Assembly: GCF_026586805.1 (NCBI RefSeq)
Contig: NZ_JAPFHA010000015.1
Span: forward strand, 48,192 to 112,191
Direction: 5' to 3'
Source of the DNA: Niveibacterium sp. 24ML
Lineage (GTDB): Bacteria; Pseudomonadota; Gammaproteobacteria; Burkholderiales; Rhodocyclaceae
DNA length: 64,000 nucleotides
The notes beneath the pieces are model-generated. The model ran no database searches. It saw only the letters and a program-made list of their open reading frames with translations, and was not told where the DNA came from. Both the position numbers and the translations under genes were made by a program. Within the stretch, counting starts at the first letter, position 1. Every line of letters begins with the position of its first letter. Positions 9,123-19,033 of this stretch are shown here, piece after piece.

Positions 9123-12100
9123 CTAGTCAGGGGTGTCAAACTCGCTGCGCAACACGGCCGCCAGTGCATCGACATGGCCGGCCTCGAAGACCGAGCCGTG
9201 CAGGCCGGTGATCTCGCGAATCCGCAGCTCGCCGTGGGGCAGCTTTTGCCAGGGGCGGAAGAGCCAGCGATCCCAGTTTGCCAGGCCCGATGACTTGATG
9301 AGGCAGGTGCGGCCGGCAAAGGCTTGCGGGCGATAGTCGTGCAGCGCCATGACCTGCGATACGAGCCCGGAATCGCTGAACATGGCGCCAAGCCGGCGCC
9401 CGTTCATGCTCAGTTCCTGCACATAGAGGTTTCGCGTCAGCCATGCGAGCAGGCGCCAGAATCGCGGGCGGCGCAGCAGGGGGCCGGGGAAAACGGTATC
9501 GATCAGGACCAGTTCACGCACTTCGATGCCGCGCGCCTGGAGGGTGCGTGCAGTTTCGAGCGCCGCAATGCCGCCCACCGAAAACCCGGCGATGGTCACC
9601 GCAGTGTGTGCGCGTGGCGCAATTTTGTCGGCGTACAGCGCGGCAAGTGCGCTCATGCTTTCGAACTTGCCGTCGTTAGGCGGTTGCAGCATCAGCAGGT
9701 TCACCCGCGGGCCCAGTGCGCGGGCCAGGGCCTGGAAGCGCAGCAGGTCGCCATGGCCCGAGGCGGCAAGGAAGACCGTGCGGTCGCCAAGCTGAAGGCC
9801 TAGCGGCAGTAGCAGCCGCGCCGGACCGGATGCTTCTTCGAGGGCGCTGGCCAGTTGGGCAACACTGGGGTTCTCGGTCAGCGTCAGCAGCGAGAGCTGT
9901 TTGCCGGTTGCGCGCTGAACGCCCGCGAGGATGTCGACGGCGGCCAGCGAGTCGCCCCCCAGTTCGAAGAAGTCGTGGTCGATGCCGATGTGCTCGCGCT
10001 TGAGCGCCGCTTCCCAGATCGATTGCAGCTCGCGTTCCAGTTCGGTGCGTGGCGCGCGGGGCGGCGCGTCGCCGGCATTGGCGGGCGGAATCGGCAGTGC
10101 GCTGTAATCGACCTTGCCCGTGTTGTTCAGCGGCAGGGCCGGCATGATCGTGATGCCACCGGGCAGCATGTAATCGGGCAAACGGCTGCGCAGGTGACGA
10201 TGCAGGCTGGCGCTGTCTTGCGTGCTGGCCGCAACCCAGGCGTGCAGGCGCGCTGGGCCGTCCTGGTCGAGCACGCGCACGGCGGCCTGGTTCACCCCGT
10301 TGGCGGATAGCAGGGTGGCTTCGATTTCCGCCGGTTCGACACGATAGCCCCTGAGCTTGATCTGCCGATCGACCCGGCCAAGGAAGTGCAGCGCCCCGTT
10401 CTGCCCGATCCAGCCGCGGTCTCCGCTGCGGTAGATGCGCTCGCCCGCGAGGAAGGGGTCGGGCAGGAAGGCGTCGCGGTCCAGGTCCGGGCGGTTGAGG
10501 TAGCCGCGCGCCAGCGTGCCGCCGCCAATGTAGATGTCGCCCGCACAGCCAAACGGCACCGGCCGCCGCTGTGCGTCGAGCACGTAGATTCGCGTGTCGT
10601 CAATCGGCATGCCGACCGGCAGGCTGCTCGCGCCATCGTCTGCGCTGCATGGCCATGCAGTGGCGAAAATGCATGCTTCGGTCGGCCCGTACACATTGAA
10701 CAGTCGCGCCTTGGTCTCGTTCAGAAAGCGCTGCGCGGTGGCCGGTGGCAGCACGTCGCCGCCGCAACAGGCAACGCGCAGTTTGAGCCCCTTGATTTCG
10801 GCCGCCGCATCAATGAAGCGCTGCAGCGTCGAGGGCACGAAGGCCATGATGGTGACCCCGTGCCGCGCGGCAAACTGGGCAATGGTTTCAGAGGCCAGGC
10901 GCCCCGGCGGCGGCAAGGCAACGCTGGCGCCATGGCTGAGCGGCAGCAGGAGCTCGATCAGCGCAGGGTCAAAGGTCAGTTGCGTGGCCTGGGCGGCGCA
11001 GTCTTGTGGCGTGATGGCGTAGGTGCGCGCAATCCAGCCAAGGCGCCGTGAGAGGGCGCCGTGTTCGACCAGTACGCCCTTCGGGCGCCCGGTTGACCCC
11101 GAGGTGAACAGCACGTAGGCGGGGTCGCTCGCGGTGGCCGCCGGCCAGTGCGGCGCGATCGGCGTGCTTGAGGGCATCGAGGCTGGCCGCAGCACCACCG
11201 GATGCAGGGGCGCCAGACGGTCGTGCTCTCTGGCGTCGGCAATCACGGCGGCGGCCTGGCTCTCGGCCAGCACGACGGCGATCCGCGCATCCGGCGCGTC
11301 GGCATCCAGGGGCAGAAAGGCGGCGCCGGCCTTCGCAATGCCGAGGATGGCGATGACCACATCGGCCGATCGCCGCATGCAAAGCGCCACGATGCTGCCG
11401 CGCGCCACGCCCGATTGCCGCAGGCGATGCGCGGTCGCCAGGGCCTGGCGATCGAGCTCGGCGTAGTCCATGCGGCCGCCGTCCCAGACCAAAGCCATCG
11501 CGTCCGGGTGGGCGCGGGCCTGGGCTTCAAATTGCTGGATGAAGGGTTCCGGGGATGCCGTGACCCGCAGCGCGCGATGCACGCCCTCGATCACGGCAAC
11601 GCGTTCGCTCGCAGGCAGGATGTCAATCTCGTCAGCCCGCGCCTCGGGCTGGGTGGCCATGGCGCACATCACATGCCGCAGGCGCTCGGCCAGCAGCTGA
11701 ACTTCGCCGGTGGCAAAGCAGGCGTTGCTGCCTTCGAGCACCAGCGCCAGGTCGCCTTCGGCATCGAACTCGCACACGGTGATCCCCAGCGGGTAGCGGG
11801 CGAGTCCGGGGAAGAGCTGCCAGGAGTCAATCGGCCCGGCGTCGCCGAACGTGACCGAGTAATCCTGGCGTTCGTAGGACAGCATCACGTCAAAAATGCT
11901 GTCGCGGTGGCTGCGGATGGCCTGCAGCTGGCGGGCGATTTCACTGAGCGGAAAACGCGCATGGCGCAGCGCGCTGCGCAAGCTGCGCGCGACGCTTGCG
12001 AGCAAATCGGCGACTGGCGCGTTCAGGTCAAGCGCGATCCGTAACGGGATCACGCCGACGAACATGCCCGGCGTGGCTTTGTGGCGCTTGCCGTTGCGAT

Positions 12101-12944
12101 TGAGGCTGGGCACACCGATCACGACTTCGCCGACCCCGCGCGCGCGGCAGAAATACAGTGCAAGCGCTGCCAGAAACAAGCAAAACGCCGAGAGGCCCGG
12201 TGCGCTGGTGGTTTCGACGATCCGCGCATAGTCTCGCCGCGCGAGCGGAATGGCCGCGACGCTGGCGTGCGGCAGCGTTGCGTGCGCGGCCTGGCTGTCG
12301 CTGCGGAGGCTCAGCGCATGGCGGTCGAACAGGGGGGCAGGAAGCTGTGGCAGTTGCTCTGCCCAGAATTCGCGGTCGCGCCCGAACTCGGGCGAAGCCC
12401 GATAGTGCTGGCACTCGTCGATGTAGCGGACATAGTCACCGTCGGCCGGCGGCGCGGTGGTTTCACCGGCGGCGAGGGCGGCATAGTGCTCGCTCCAGCG
12501 GCGGAATACCTGGGTGGTGCCCCAGCCATCCATCACCAGATGATGGAACTGGATGATCACGCAGTGCTCGGTGTCGCTCTTGCGCAGCACCGCAATCCGC
12601 CACGGCGGCGTGGCGTCCATGACGAAGGGCTGTTGCAGCGAAGACTCCCACCACGACTGCGAGGCCTGCCGCATGTCTTCTGTGCTGTCTTGCAGCGTCA
12701 GCCATATCAAGGCCTGGCGGTAGGTGCTGAGCAGGGTCTGGCCGCCGCCCGCGTGCGGCACCAGCCGGAATACGTCGCACTCGTCGACCATGCGGTCGAG
12801 TGCGGACTGCATCAATTCGCGGCTGAAGCGGCCGCGCAGGTGCATCGCGCCGCCGATGATCAAATGCGGACTGGCGGGCCAGGCACGTTGATCGAGCCAG
12901 ACTTCGTGCTGGCTCAGCGATAACGGGAGCTGGGAATCCGTCAC
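9123..12944 (-). CDS. Single-module non-ribosomal peptide synthetase (C-A-T-TE)
   Basis: About 1273 residues. Order of domains: condensation (about 1-430; HHLVMDGWG near 134), adenylation (about 455-965; LFTSGSTGRPKG, NVYGPTEACIFAT, YRSGDRG, GRVDRQIKLRGYRVEPAEIE and the catalytic Lys in NNTGKVDYSAL), carrier protein (FFELGGDSLAAVDI, Ser for phosphopantetheine) and thioesterase (GFSVGG nucleophile, C-terminal HGSVFEAGH). All key residues are present, so it should load one amino acid, condense it with a donor and release the product. The preferred start is the GTG at 12944, whose GTGA overlaps the patatin stop; an in-frame GTG at 12986 and ATG at 12968 are alternatives. Product unknown. No phosphopantetheinyl transferase or MbtH gene is nearby. 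Confidence 0.93.
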   Translation of the reverse strand: MTDSQLPLSLSQHEVWLDQRAWPASPHLIIGGAMHLRGRFSRELMQSALDRMVDECDVFRLVPHAGGGQTLLSTYRQALIWLTLQDSTEDMRQASQSWWESSLQQPFVMDATPPWRIAVLRKSDTEHCVIIQFHHLVMDGWGTTQVFRRWSEHYAALAAGETTAPPADGDYVRYIDECQHYRASPEFGRDREFWAEQLPQLPAPLFDRHALSLRSDSQAAHATLPHASVAAIPLARRDYARIVETTSAPGLSAFCLFLAALALYFCRARGVGEVVIGVPSLNRNGKRHKATPGMFVGVIPLRIALDLNAPVADLLASVARSLRSALRHARFPLSEIARQLQAIRSHRDSIFDVMLSYERQDYSVTFGDAGPIDSWQLFPGLARYPLGITVCEFDAEGDLALVLEGSNACFATGEVQLLAERLRHVMCAMATQPEARADEIDILPASERVAVIEGVHRALRVTASPEPFIQQFEAQARAHPDAMALVWDGGRMDYAELDRQALATAHRLRQSGVARGSIVALCMRRSADVVIAILGIAKAGAAFLPLDADAPDARIAVVLAESQAAAVIADAREHDRLAPLHPVVLRPASMPSSTPIAPHWPAATASDPAYVLFTSGSTGRPKGVLVEHGALSRRLGWIARTYAITPQDCAAQATQLTFDPALIELLLPLSHGASVALPPPGRLASETIAQFAARHGVTIMAFVPSTLQRFIDAAAEIKGLKLRVACCGGDVLPPATAQRFLNETKARLFNVYGPTEACIFATAWPCSADDGASSLPVGMPIDDTRIYVLDAQRRPVPFGCAGDIYIGGGTLARGYLNRPDLDRDAFLPDPFLAGERIYRSGDRGWIGQNGALHFLGRVDRQIKLRGYRVEPAEIEATLLSANGVNQAAVRVLDQDGPARLHAWVAASTQDSASLHRHLRSRLPDYMLPGGITIMPALPLNNTGKVDYSALPIPPANAGDAPPRAPRTELERELQSIWEAALKREHIGIDHDFFELGGDSLAAVDILAGVQRATGKQLSLLTLTENPSVAQLASALEEASGPARLLLPLGLQLGDRTVFLAASGHGDLLRFQALARALGPRVNLLMLQPPNDGKFESMSALAALYADKIAPRAHTAVTIAGFSVGGIAALETARTLQARGIEVRELVLIDTVFPGPLLRRPRFWRLLAWLTRNLYVQELSMNGRRLGAMFSDSGLVSQVMALHDYRPQAFAGRTCLIKSSGLANWDRWLFRPWQKLPHGELRIREITGLHGSVFEAGHVDALAAVLRSEFDTPD

Positions 12945-14755
12945 CGTGGCAGCGTCTGGCGATCCCATTTCTCGATTTCTGTGCACGCGTAGCGATAGCC
13001 CGCTTCGACAATCTCGTTTGCGCGCCGGTAGGCCATCAGCGCGAATTCGGCCACCGGTGGTTCAAGGTAGTGATCGGCCATCGAGATGGTGCGCCCGCGT
13101 TGCGTCAGGCCGCCCATGTGACTGGCGCGATAGAGGATGTCGCCGATGCCCGGCGTGGGTGCAGCGTCGCTCGACAAGTGGCCCTTGATCTTGCGCCAGG
13201 GCGAGAGGCGTCGCATCTCCGCCGAGACTTGCAGGGCTTCCCGCACGTCGACGTCGATCGCGATCACGGTGCCATTGCCGCGCCGCTTCTCCAGCCTGGT
13301 CCCGAGGCGCGTGCGCATGGCTTCGACCGGTACGTTGTCGAGTATTGCGCCGTCGACCAGCAGATCCCCCTCATGCAGCACGGGTGGCAGCAGTCCGGCG
13401 GGCGAGTTGCTGGCGAGCACGGCGCGCCAGAGCGGGCCGCTTTCCTGCACGGTGGTGCAGGCGCGGCTCAGGTTGCAGGCCGCTGCAAAGAATGGCCGCC
13501 AGAGCGTATCAATGCTGATGTCGCCAAACATCTTGCGCAGGTCGCGTTCGATCCGGCGGCCGGAGAGAATGGATATCAGGGGGACAGCCGGGCGCTCGCC
13601 GCCGGTTGCAAAGGCCACCGTGTTTGCCTGGATCGCTTCGAGGCTTTCGCCGCATGCGAACTGGGCGCCGATCAATGCCCCCATGCTGTTGCCGCCGACC
13701 AGGTCGATCGGGATGCGGGCCTCGCGCAGTGCACGCAGCACGCCAAGGTGGGCAAACCCGCGGGCGCCGCCCCCACCCAGCACTACGCCGACTGCGCGCC
13801 CGGTGAGGAAGCGCGCCAGGCTGGCGTAGTCCTCTTCACTGCCGCGCCGGGTCAGGTAGACCCGCTCGACCTCTCGATCTGCACGCCAAGGCCCGGGGGC
13901 GGTGGGTTGCGAGGCCGTGGCGCCATGAACCACCACGATGTGGTGGCGTTTGAACGAGAAGCCGGCGTCTTCACGAATGCGCAGTTCCAGCGCGCCAGCA
14001 GCGGGCGCGCTGTCAGCGGGCGCTACGAAGATCACTTGATCCGCCTGCCGCACCGCAAATCGCGTCCAGGCTGTCAGGCTCGCTTCGGCTTCGTAGATCA
14101 GGTAGTCGGCGTTGATTTCCAGCTGGTCGATCGGGCCGAGCCGACGGGCGATTTCGCTGTCGCCTTCGCCATCTGCAATGGTGGCGAGTGGACTTAGGTG
14201 GCGCACCCGCTCATGCGAGAGTGCCTTCGCCAATCCGCGTGCAAGCAATGTGGCTTCATTGCCGGGCTGCAGCGGCACGATGGCGAAGGACTGGGCCCGG
14301 CGATGCTCGCTCAGCTGCGGGATGTGCCGCAAATAGTGATAGATGGCCTGCGAGAAGACCTCGCTGAAGACCAGCGGGCTGGCGTTGAGCAAGGCCTCGT
14401 AACCGCTGCGCGTGAGCGCCGCGACGGTGGAATCGCGCAGGGCGATCACGTCATTGGTGCGTTTCTGGCGCAGGATCATGCCGGCTTCGCCGATGCATTC
14501 ACCCGGGCACAGTTCGTTGTAGAGCAGAAGGCCGCCATCGCGGTCGCGGCGCGATACCCGCAAGCGGCCCGAGAGCACGATGATCAGGCTGTCGGCGGGT
14601 TCCCCTTCGCGGAACAACAACTCACCGGCGGCGACTCGCAGTGGGCGAAGGTTGTCGACCAGCTGCGCCATCGATGTGTCGTCGAGTTGGCAGAAGAGCC
14701 GACTTGCCTTGAGGATTTCGATGACACCGAGTTCGCCGCCGCTTTCATGAGACAT
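12941..14755 (-). CDS. Cyclic nucleotide-binding domain / patatin-like phospholipase
   Basis: 604 residues, similar in plan to NTE-type lipases. An N-terminal cyclic-nucleotide-binding fold (about residues 15-130; ELLFREGEPADSLIIVLSGR and GECIGEAGMI) precedes a middle region and a patatin domain from about residue 315: oxyanion loop GVVLGGGGARGFAHLG, nucleophile elbow GNSMG, and catalytic Asp in DLLVDGAILDNVP. It should hydrolyse acyl esters of phospholipids or lysophospholipids at the membrane. There is no signal peptide. Its stop overlaps the NRPS GTG start by four bases, which implies translational coupling and a shared task. The PEBP-like gene lies 30 bases upstream on the same strand. 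Confidence 0.94.
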   Translation of the reverse strand: MSHESGGELGVIEILKASRLFCQLDDTSMAQLVDNLRPLRVAAGELLFREGEPADSLIIVLSGRLRVSRRDRDGGLLLYNELCPGECIGEAGMILRQKRTNDVIALRDSTVAALTRSGYEALLNASPLVFSEVFSQAIYHYLRHIPQLSEHRRAQSFAIVPLQPGNEATLLARGLAKALSHERVRHLSPLATIADGEGDSEIARRLGPIDQLEINADYLIYEAEASLTAWTRFAVRQADQVIFVAPADSAPAAGALELRIREDAGFSFKRHHIVVVHGATASQPTAPGPWRADREVERVYLTRRGSEEDYASLARFLTGRAVGVVLGGGGARGFAHLGVLRALREARIPIDLVGGNSMGALIGAQFACGESLEAIQANTVAFATGGERPAVPLISILSGRRIERDLRKMFGDISIDTLWRPFFAAACNLSRACTTVQESGPLWRAVLASNSPAGLLPPVLHEGDLLVDGAILDNVPVEAMRTRLGTRLEKRRGNGTVIAIDVDVREALQVSAEMRRLSPWRKIKGHLSSDAAPTPGIGDILYRASHMGGLTQRGRTISMADHYLEPPVAEFALMAYRRANEIVEAGYRYACTEIEKWDRQTLPR

Positions 14756-14785
14756 CTGGACTCCGCAGGTGGAGGGGCCGTGTGG

Positions 14786-15412
14786 TCAAAGTGCAACGGA
14801 TGGATTCAGTGTGTAACGGCCGAAGATCGACGCTTCTGAAATGGTGTGCGCGGCAATTGCCTGGCGCACCTGATGGCCGTCGAATCGCCCGCTCAATGGC
14901 AAGTGGGCGATGGATAGCGCGTAAAGCGTAAAGATGTAGCGGTGCGGGCGCTCATCGTTCCAGGGCGGGCAGGGGCCGTCATAACCGTGGTAGTCGCCCG
15001 CCATCTGCGGATCGCCCGCAAACCAGCCGGTGTAATCGTTGATGCCTTGCCGCATGAACTCATTGCTACCGCCGGGCTTGCCGCGCGGGGTGATGCAATC
15101 GCTCATGCTCCCCTCGGCGATTTCGTTCACATCAGGGGGAATATCGATCAGGACCCAGTGAAAGAAATCCACCCGCGGCAGGTCGGCGGGTACCGTGCGA
15201 TCTTCCTTGTTCACATCGTCACCGTGGCTGGGTACGTCCGGGTCGTGGCACAAGAGCACGAAGGAGCGTGTGCCCGCTGGCGCTTCAGACCATGCCAGAT
15301 GCGGATTGCGGTTGTGTGAGAGGGCAATGTGCCCTTGCGGCGATTGAATGGCGAACGCGAAGGCGCCGTCGATTGGCGCGCCATTGCCGATGCTGCTACT
15401 CCAGAGTTTCAT
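14786..15412 (-). CDS. YbhB/YbcL (PEBP, Raf-kinase-inhibitor-like) family protein
   Basis: 208 residues. Family motifs include NPHLAWSEAPAGTRSFVLLCHDPDVP near residue 35-60, FFHWVLIDIP, GGSNEF and YHGYDGPCPPWNDERPHRYIFTLYAL. PEBP proteins bind phosphate- or phospholipid-like ligands in a conserved pocket; bacterial members have no settled function. No signal peptide is visible. It is the first gene of the minus-strand group that continues with the patatin lipase and NRPS, and begins 70 bases after murJ ends. Confidence 0.93.
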   Translation of the reverse strand: MKLWSSSIGNGAPIDGAFAFAIQSPQGHIALSHNRNPHLAWSEAPAGTRSFVLLCHDPDVPSHGDDVNKEDRTVPADLPRVDFFHWVLIDIPPDVNEIAEGSMSDCITPRGKPGGSNEFMRQGINDYTGWFAGDPQMAGDYHGYDGPCPPWNDERPHRYIFTLYALSIAHLPLSGRFDGHQVRQAIAAHTISEASIFGRYTLNPSVAL

Positions 15413-15481
15413 GCGGTGTCTCCCTGGGTGCGGGGGCCAGCGTTTACTCAGTGCCGGCGGTCTGAACGTCGAATGCCTGCT

Positions 15482-17020
15482 TCAGCTGCGCCGCTTCAGA
15501 TCCGATATGCGAAGCCCAAGCGCAAACAGCACAGCAAAATAGCTCGCTGCGCCAGCGAACACAACTGTGCCCAGCATGCCGACGCGAACCAGTCCGTGCA
15601 TTTCCAGCCATTGCGCTTCGCTGCCCATGCCAAACCAGAGCACGATCGCCATCACGCCCAAGGCGCCTGCCAGGCGCAGCGCGAAGCGTCCCCAGCCCGG
15701 TTGCGGCATGAACACCTTGCGTTGGCGCAGTCCTCGGTAAAGCAGGAATGCATTGAGGCTGGCGGCAAGTCCGATTGATAGCGCGAGGCCCGCGTGCGCG
15801 TGTGTGAGCGTGGAGATAAAGACGAGGTTCAGCGCCTGCGTCACCACCAGTGTCAGGATCGCGATCTTCACCGGCGTGCGCACGTCCTGGCGGGAATAGA
15901 ACGCCGGCGCAAGGATCTTCACCAGGATGATGCCGGTCAGCCCGACCGTGTAGGCCAGCAGCGCAGCGCGGGTTTGTTCGACGTCGACGCTGTTGAACGC
16001 ACCGTAGTGAAACAGTGTTGTGATCAGGGGAATTGCAAGGATCGCAATGCCGAGTACGGCCGGAAGCGTCAGGATCAGCGCCAGGCGCAGGCCCCAGTCA
16101 AGCAGCGCCGAGAACTCCTCCGGCTTGTCTTGCGCATGCAGCTTGGAAAGGCTTGGCAGCAGGATCGTCCCCAGTGCTACCCCGAGCATGCCCGAAGGGA
16201 ACTCCATCAGACGGTCAGCGTAGTAAAGCCACGAGACGCTGCCGGTGGGCAGGAAGGATGCAAACACCGTGTTGATCAGCAGGCTGATCTGCGCAACCGA
16301 TACGCCCACCGTTGCAGGCGCCATCAGCTTGAGCACGCGTCGCACGCCGGGGTCGGACCAGTCTGGTCGGAACCTTGGCAACATGCCGATCTGCTTGAGC
16401 GCGGGCACCTGGAACGCGAGCTGCAACAGCCCGCCAAGAAACACCGCCCAGCCCAGCACCAGCACGGGCGGATCGAAGTAGGGCGCGGCAAACAATGCCA
16501 TGCCAATGAATGAAATATTCAGCAGGACTGGCGTAAATGCGGGCACCGAGAAGCGGCTCCACGCATTGAGGATGCCCCCGGCCAGCGCGACCAACGCCAT
16601 GAACAGAATGTACGGAAAGGTGATTCGCGTCAGCTCAACCGTCAGCGCGAACTTGTCCGCATCTTTGGCAAAGCCAGGGGCTGTGACCAGGATCACCACC
16701 GGGGCGAAGATCACGCCGAGCAGGGCTACGAACGCGACCGCCAAGCCGAGCAGGCTTGCGACGTGGTCCACCAGCGCCTTGGTTTCCGCTTCAGAGCGCT
16801 TGTTCTTGTACTCTGACAGAATCGGCACGAAGGCCTGCGAGAACGCGCCTTCGGCAAACAGGCGTCGCAGCAGGTTCGGAAGCCGGAAGGCCACCACGAA
16901 TGCATCGGTATAGACGCCGGCGCCAAAGGCGCGGGCGATGACGAAATCCCTGACGAAACCGAGAGTCCGTGACAGCAGCGTCATGCCGCTGACGGTGGCG
17001 AGAGCTTTGAGAAGGTTCAC
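15482..17020 (-). CDS. murJ: Lipid II flippase MurJ
   Basis: About 512 residues from a GTG start ([24 protein letters not shown]); a TTG 9 codons further upstream is possible. MurJ moves lipid-linked peptidoglycan precursor across the inner membrane. It shows about 14 hydrophobic segments and the MviN signatures [21 protein letters not shown] and [19 protein letters not shown]. Its 5' end is divergent from rpsT, which is the usual neighbour of murJ in betaproteobacteria. Confidence 0.96.
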   Translation of the reverse strand: MNLLKALATVSGMTLLSRTLGFVRDFVIARAFGAGVYTDAFVVAFRLPNLLRRLFAEGAFSQAFVPILSEYKNKRSEAETKALVDHVASLLGLAVAFVALLGVIFAPVVILVTAPGFAKDADKFALTVELTRITFPYILFMALVALAGGILNAWSRFSVPAFTPVLLNISFIGMALFAAPYFDPPVLVLGWAVFLGGLLQLAFQVPALKQIGMLPRFRPDWSDPGVRRVLKLMAPATVGVSVAQISLLINTVFASFLPTGSVSWLYYADRLMEFPSGMLGVALGTILLPSLSKLHAQDKPEEFSALLDWGLRLALILTLPAVLGIAILAIPLITTLFHYGAFNSVDVEQTRAALLAYTVGLTGIILVKILAPAFYSRQDVRTPVKIAILTLVVTQALNLVFISTLTHAHAGLALSIGLAASLNAFLLYRGLRQRKVFMPQPGWGRFALRLAGALGVMAIVLWFGMGSEAQWLEMHGLVRVGMLGTVVFAGAASYFAVLFALGLRISDLKRRS

Positions 17021-17088
17021 TGAAAACGCCGCAAGAGAGCCAAGCAAGCGATAATAGCGACCCCCGCAAGTCTATGCCAACTAAAGGC

Positions 17089-17116
17089 TTGCCATACTGC
17101 CGGAATGTCGATAAAA
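17089..17116 (+). promoter_or_regulatory. Putative sigma-70 promoter of rpsT
   Basis: TTGCCA (17089-17094) and ATAAAA (17111-17116) are separated by 16 bases and lie about 40 bases upstream of the rpsT start, in the murJ/rpsT divergent gap. Confidence 0.5.
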
Positions 17117-17156
17117 TCGCCGGCTTTCTGTACGAATACTAACTGGACGTTCCAAC

Positions 17157-17429
17157 ATGGCCAACTCGGTACAAGCCCGCAAACGCGCGCGCCAGGCGCT
17201 CAAGGCGCGAGCTCACAACGCCAGCCTCCGTTCACGCCTGCGCACCGCGATCAAGGCGGTTCGTAAGGCCATCGATGCGGGCGATCAGGCTGCTGCAAAG
17301 CAAGTCTTCGAACAGTCGATGAGCACTATCGACTCGGTCGCTGACAAGAAAATCGTTCACAAGAACAAGGCTGCTCGCCACAAGTCGCGTCTTTCCGCCG
17401 CGATCAAGGCGATGGGTGCTGCCGCCTGA
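17157..17429 (+). CDS. rpsT: 30S ribosomal protein S20
   Basis: 90 residues, very basic, starting [21 protein letters not shown] and ending in an alanine-rich helix. S20 binds 16S rRNA early in 30S assembly. Size and sequence match the family throughout. It stands alone between a promoter-like element and a strong terminator and is divergent to murJ. Confidence 0.98.
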   Translation: MANSVQARKRARQALKARAHNASLRSRLRTAIKAVRKAIDAGDQAAAKQVFEQSMSTIDSVADKKIVHKNKAARHKSRLSAAIKAMGAAA

Positions 17430-17450
17430 GCCCTTGCGCACGAACTGAAA

Positions 17451-17477
17451 ATGGCTTCCCTCGGGAAGCCATTTTTG
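17451..17477 (+). terminator. Rho-independent terminator of rpsT
   Basis: A 9-bp perfect stem (ATGGCTTCC / GGAAGCCAT) with a CTCG loop is followed by TTTTTG. The A-rich 5' flank could also let it work for the minus-strand direction. Confidence 0.9.
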
Positions 17478-17514
17478 TTTGTGCGACGCGCGTCGAGCGC
17501 CCGATGCCGGTGGC

Positions 17515-17793
17515 TCATTCTTCAGCGAGGGCGTCGACCTGCAAGTCGTTGTCTTTGGCGAAATTGGCCAGAAAGTTGTAGGCGAGCGGCTCAAGTTCGT
17601 GCAGGCGCTTGTCGACGACGACACACTTTTCGCCGGTAAGCGTGCAGCCAGGGCGCACGTACGGTGAATAGCGCATCCGCTTTTCTGCGCCGAAGGCCGA
17701 CATGATGCCGCAAAGGCGATCCGCCCAGTCGCTGGGGCGAAACGTGCGCCCTTCCCGGGTGCGGCCAATGATGACAAAGCTCTCAAACGACAT
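17515..17793 (-). CDS. DUF3579 family protein
   Basis: 92 residues beginning MSFESFVIIGRTREGRTFRP, with GGAG six bases before the ATG; a longer reading frame upstream lacks a ribosome site. FRPSDWADRLCGIMSAFG, RMRYSPYVRPG and CVVVDKRLHELEPLAYNFL are the conserved blocks of the betaproteobacterial DUF3579 family. It is predicted to be a small cytoplasmic protein; no function is established. It sits convergent to rpsT and divergent to argF. Confidence 0.9.
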   Translation of the reverse strand: MSFESFVIIGRTREGRTFRPSDWADRLCGIMSAFGAEKRMRYSPYVRPGCTLTGEKCVVVDKRLHELEPLAYNFLANFAKDNDLQVDALAEE

Positions 17794-18088
17794 GGCTTGC
17801 TCCGCGGGCTGACGAGGGATTCTGGCCTCGCCGCACGACCGGTCCGATTCTTGTTGTGACAGCGATTCTAGCAGAGCGGGAGTGGGCTCCAAAGGCGAAC
17901 GGAGGCGTATGGTGTGCAATCGATGCTGCGCCAGGAAGTTGCATTGGGTCGACGTGATTTCTTGGCTGCCGTAAAATTAAAGGTTCCTCTATGCGCCTGA
18001 CGTCAGCCTGACGATGGTGCATGGCTTCAATCACGCATTGCACGATACCGGCCGCCTGATGATCCAGATGCGGCCAAGCGAGACAAAG

Positions 18089-19012
18089 ATGGCGCCGAAG
18101 CACTTCCTGCAGTTCAACGATTTTTCGCGCGAAGAGTTTGATTACCTCTTTGAGCGTACCCGCTGGATCAAGGACAAGTTCAAGCGCTACCAGCCCTACC
18201 ACCCCTTGTTTGACCGCACCTTGGTGATGATTTTCGAGAAGGCCAGCACGCGGACGCGCTTGTCCTTCGAGGCGGGGATGTTCCAGCTGGGGGGCTCTGC
18301 GATCTATTTGAATACCCGTGACTCGCAGCTTGGACGTGGCGAGCCGGTTGAAGACGCCGCGCAGGTCATGTCGCGGATGTCCGATGTGGTGATGATTCGC
18401 ACCTTCGAGCAGGCGATCATCGAACGCTTTTCCGCTCATTCCCGCGTGCCGGTCATCAATGGCCTCACCAACGAATATCACCCCTGCCAGATCATGGCGG
18501 ACATCTACACCTGGATCGAACACCGCGGCCCGATTCAGGGCAAGACGGTGGCCTGGATCGGTGACTCGAACAACGTGTGCAACACCTGGTTGCAGGCGGC
18601 AGAAGTGCTTGACTTCAATGTCCACGTTTCCACGCCGCCCGGCTACGAAGTCGAGGCCGAGCGGGCGAACCTTTACGGTACCGGGCACTTCGAGCAGTTT
18701 GCCGATCCGATGGAGGCGGCACGGGGTGCCGACCTGATCACCACGGACGTGTGGACCTCGATGGGTTTTGAGGCGGAGAACGCGGCGCGGATAAAGGCCT
18801 TTGCAGATTGGCAGGTCGACGGCGATATGATGCGCGTCGCCAATCCGGACGCCTTGTTCATGCATTGTCTTCCCGCGCATCGTGGGGAAGAAGTCTCGGC
18901 CGAGGTGATTGACGGTCCGCAAAGCGTGGTTTGGGATGAGGCCGAGAACCGCCTGCATGCGCAGAAGGCGCTTCTGGAGTATCTGGTGATGGGGCGTGTC
19001 GACGGCAAGTGA
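18089..19012 (+). CDS. argF: Ornithine carbamoyltransferase
   Basis: 307 residues, matching the short OTC form. It makes citrulline from ornithine and carbamoyl phosphate in arginine biosynthesis. Carbamoyl-phosphate motif KASTRTRLSFE, HPCQIMADIYT, ornithine-site MGFEAE and the catalytic-Cys stretch FMHCLPAHRGEEVS are all present. The start MAPKHFLQFNDFS was chosen from family length; in-frame ATGs lie further upstream. argG lies 0.5 kb downstream, so two successive arginine steps are close together. Confidence 0.96.
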   Translation: MAPKHFLQFNDFSREEFDYLFERTRWIKDKFKRYQPYHPLFDRTLVMIFEKASTRTRLSFEAGMFQLGGSAIYLNTRDSQLGRGEPVEDAAQVMSRMSDVVMIRTFEQAIIERFSAHSRVPVINGLTNEYHPCQIMADIYTWIEHRGPIQGKTVAWIGDSNNVCNTWLQAAEVLDFNVHVSTPPGYEVEAERANLYGTGHFEQFADPMEAARGADLITTDVWTSMGFEAENAARIKAFADWQVDGDMMRVANPDALFMHCLPAHRGEEVSAEVIDGPQSVVWDEAENRLHAQKALLEYLVMGRVDGK

Positions 19013-19033
19013 TCGACCAAGGAGGCTTGCACC

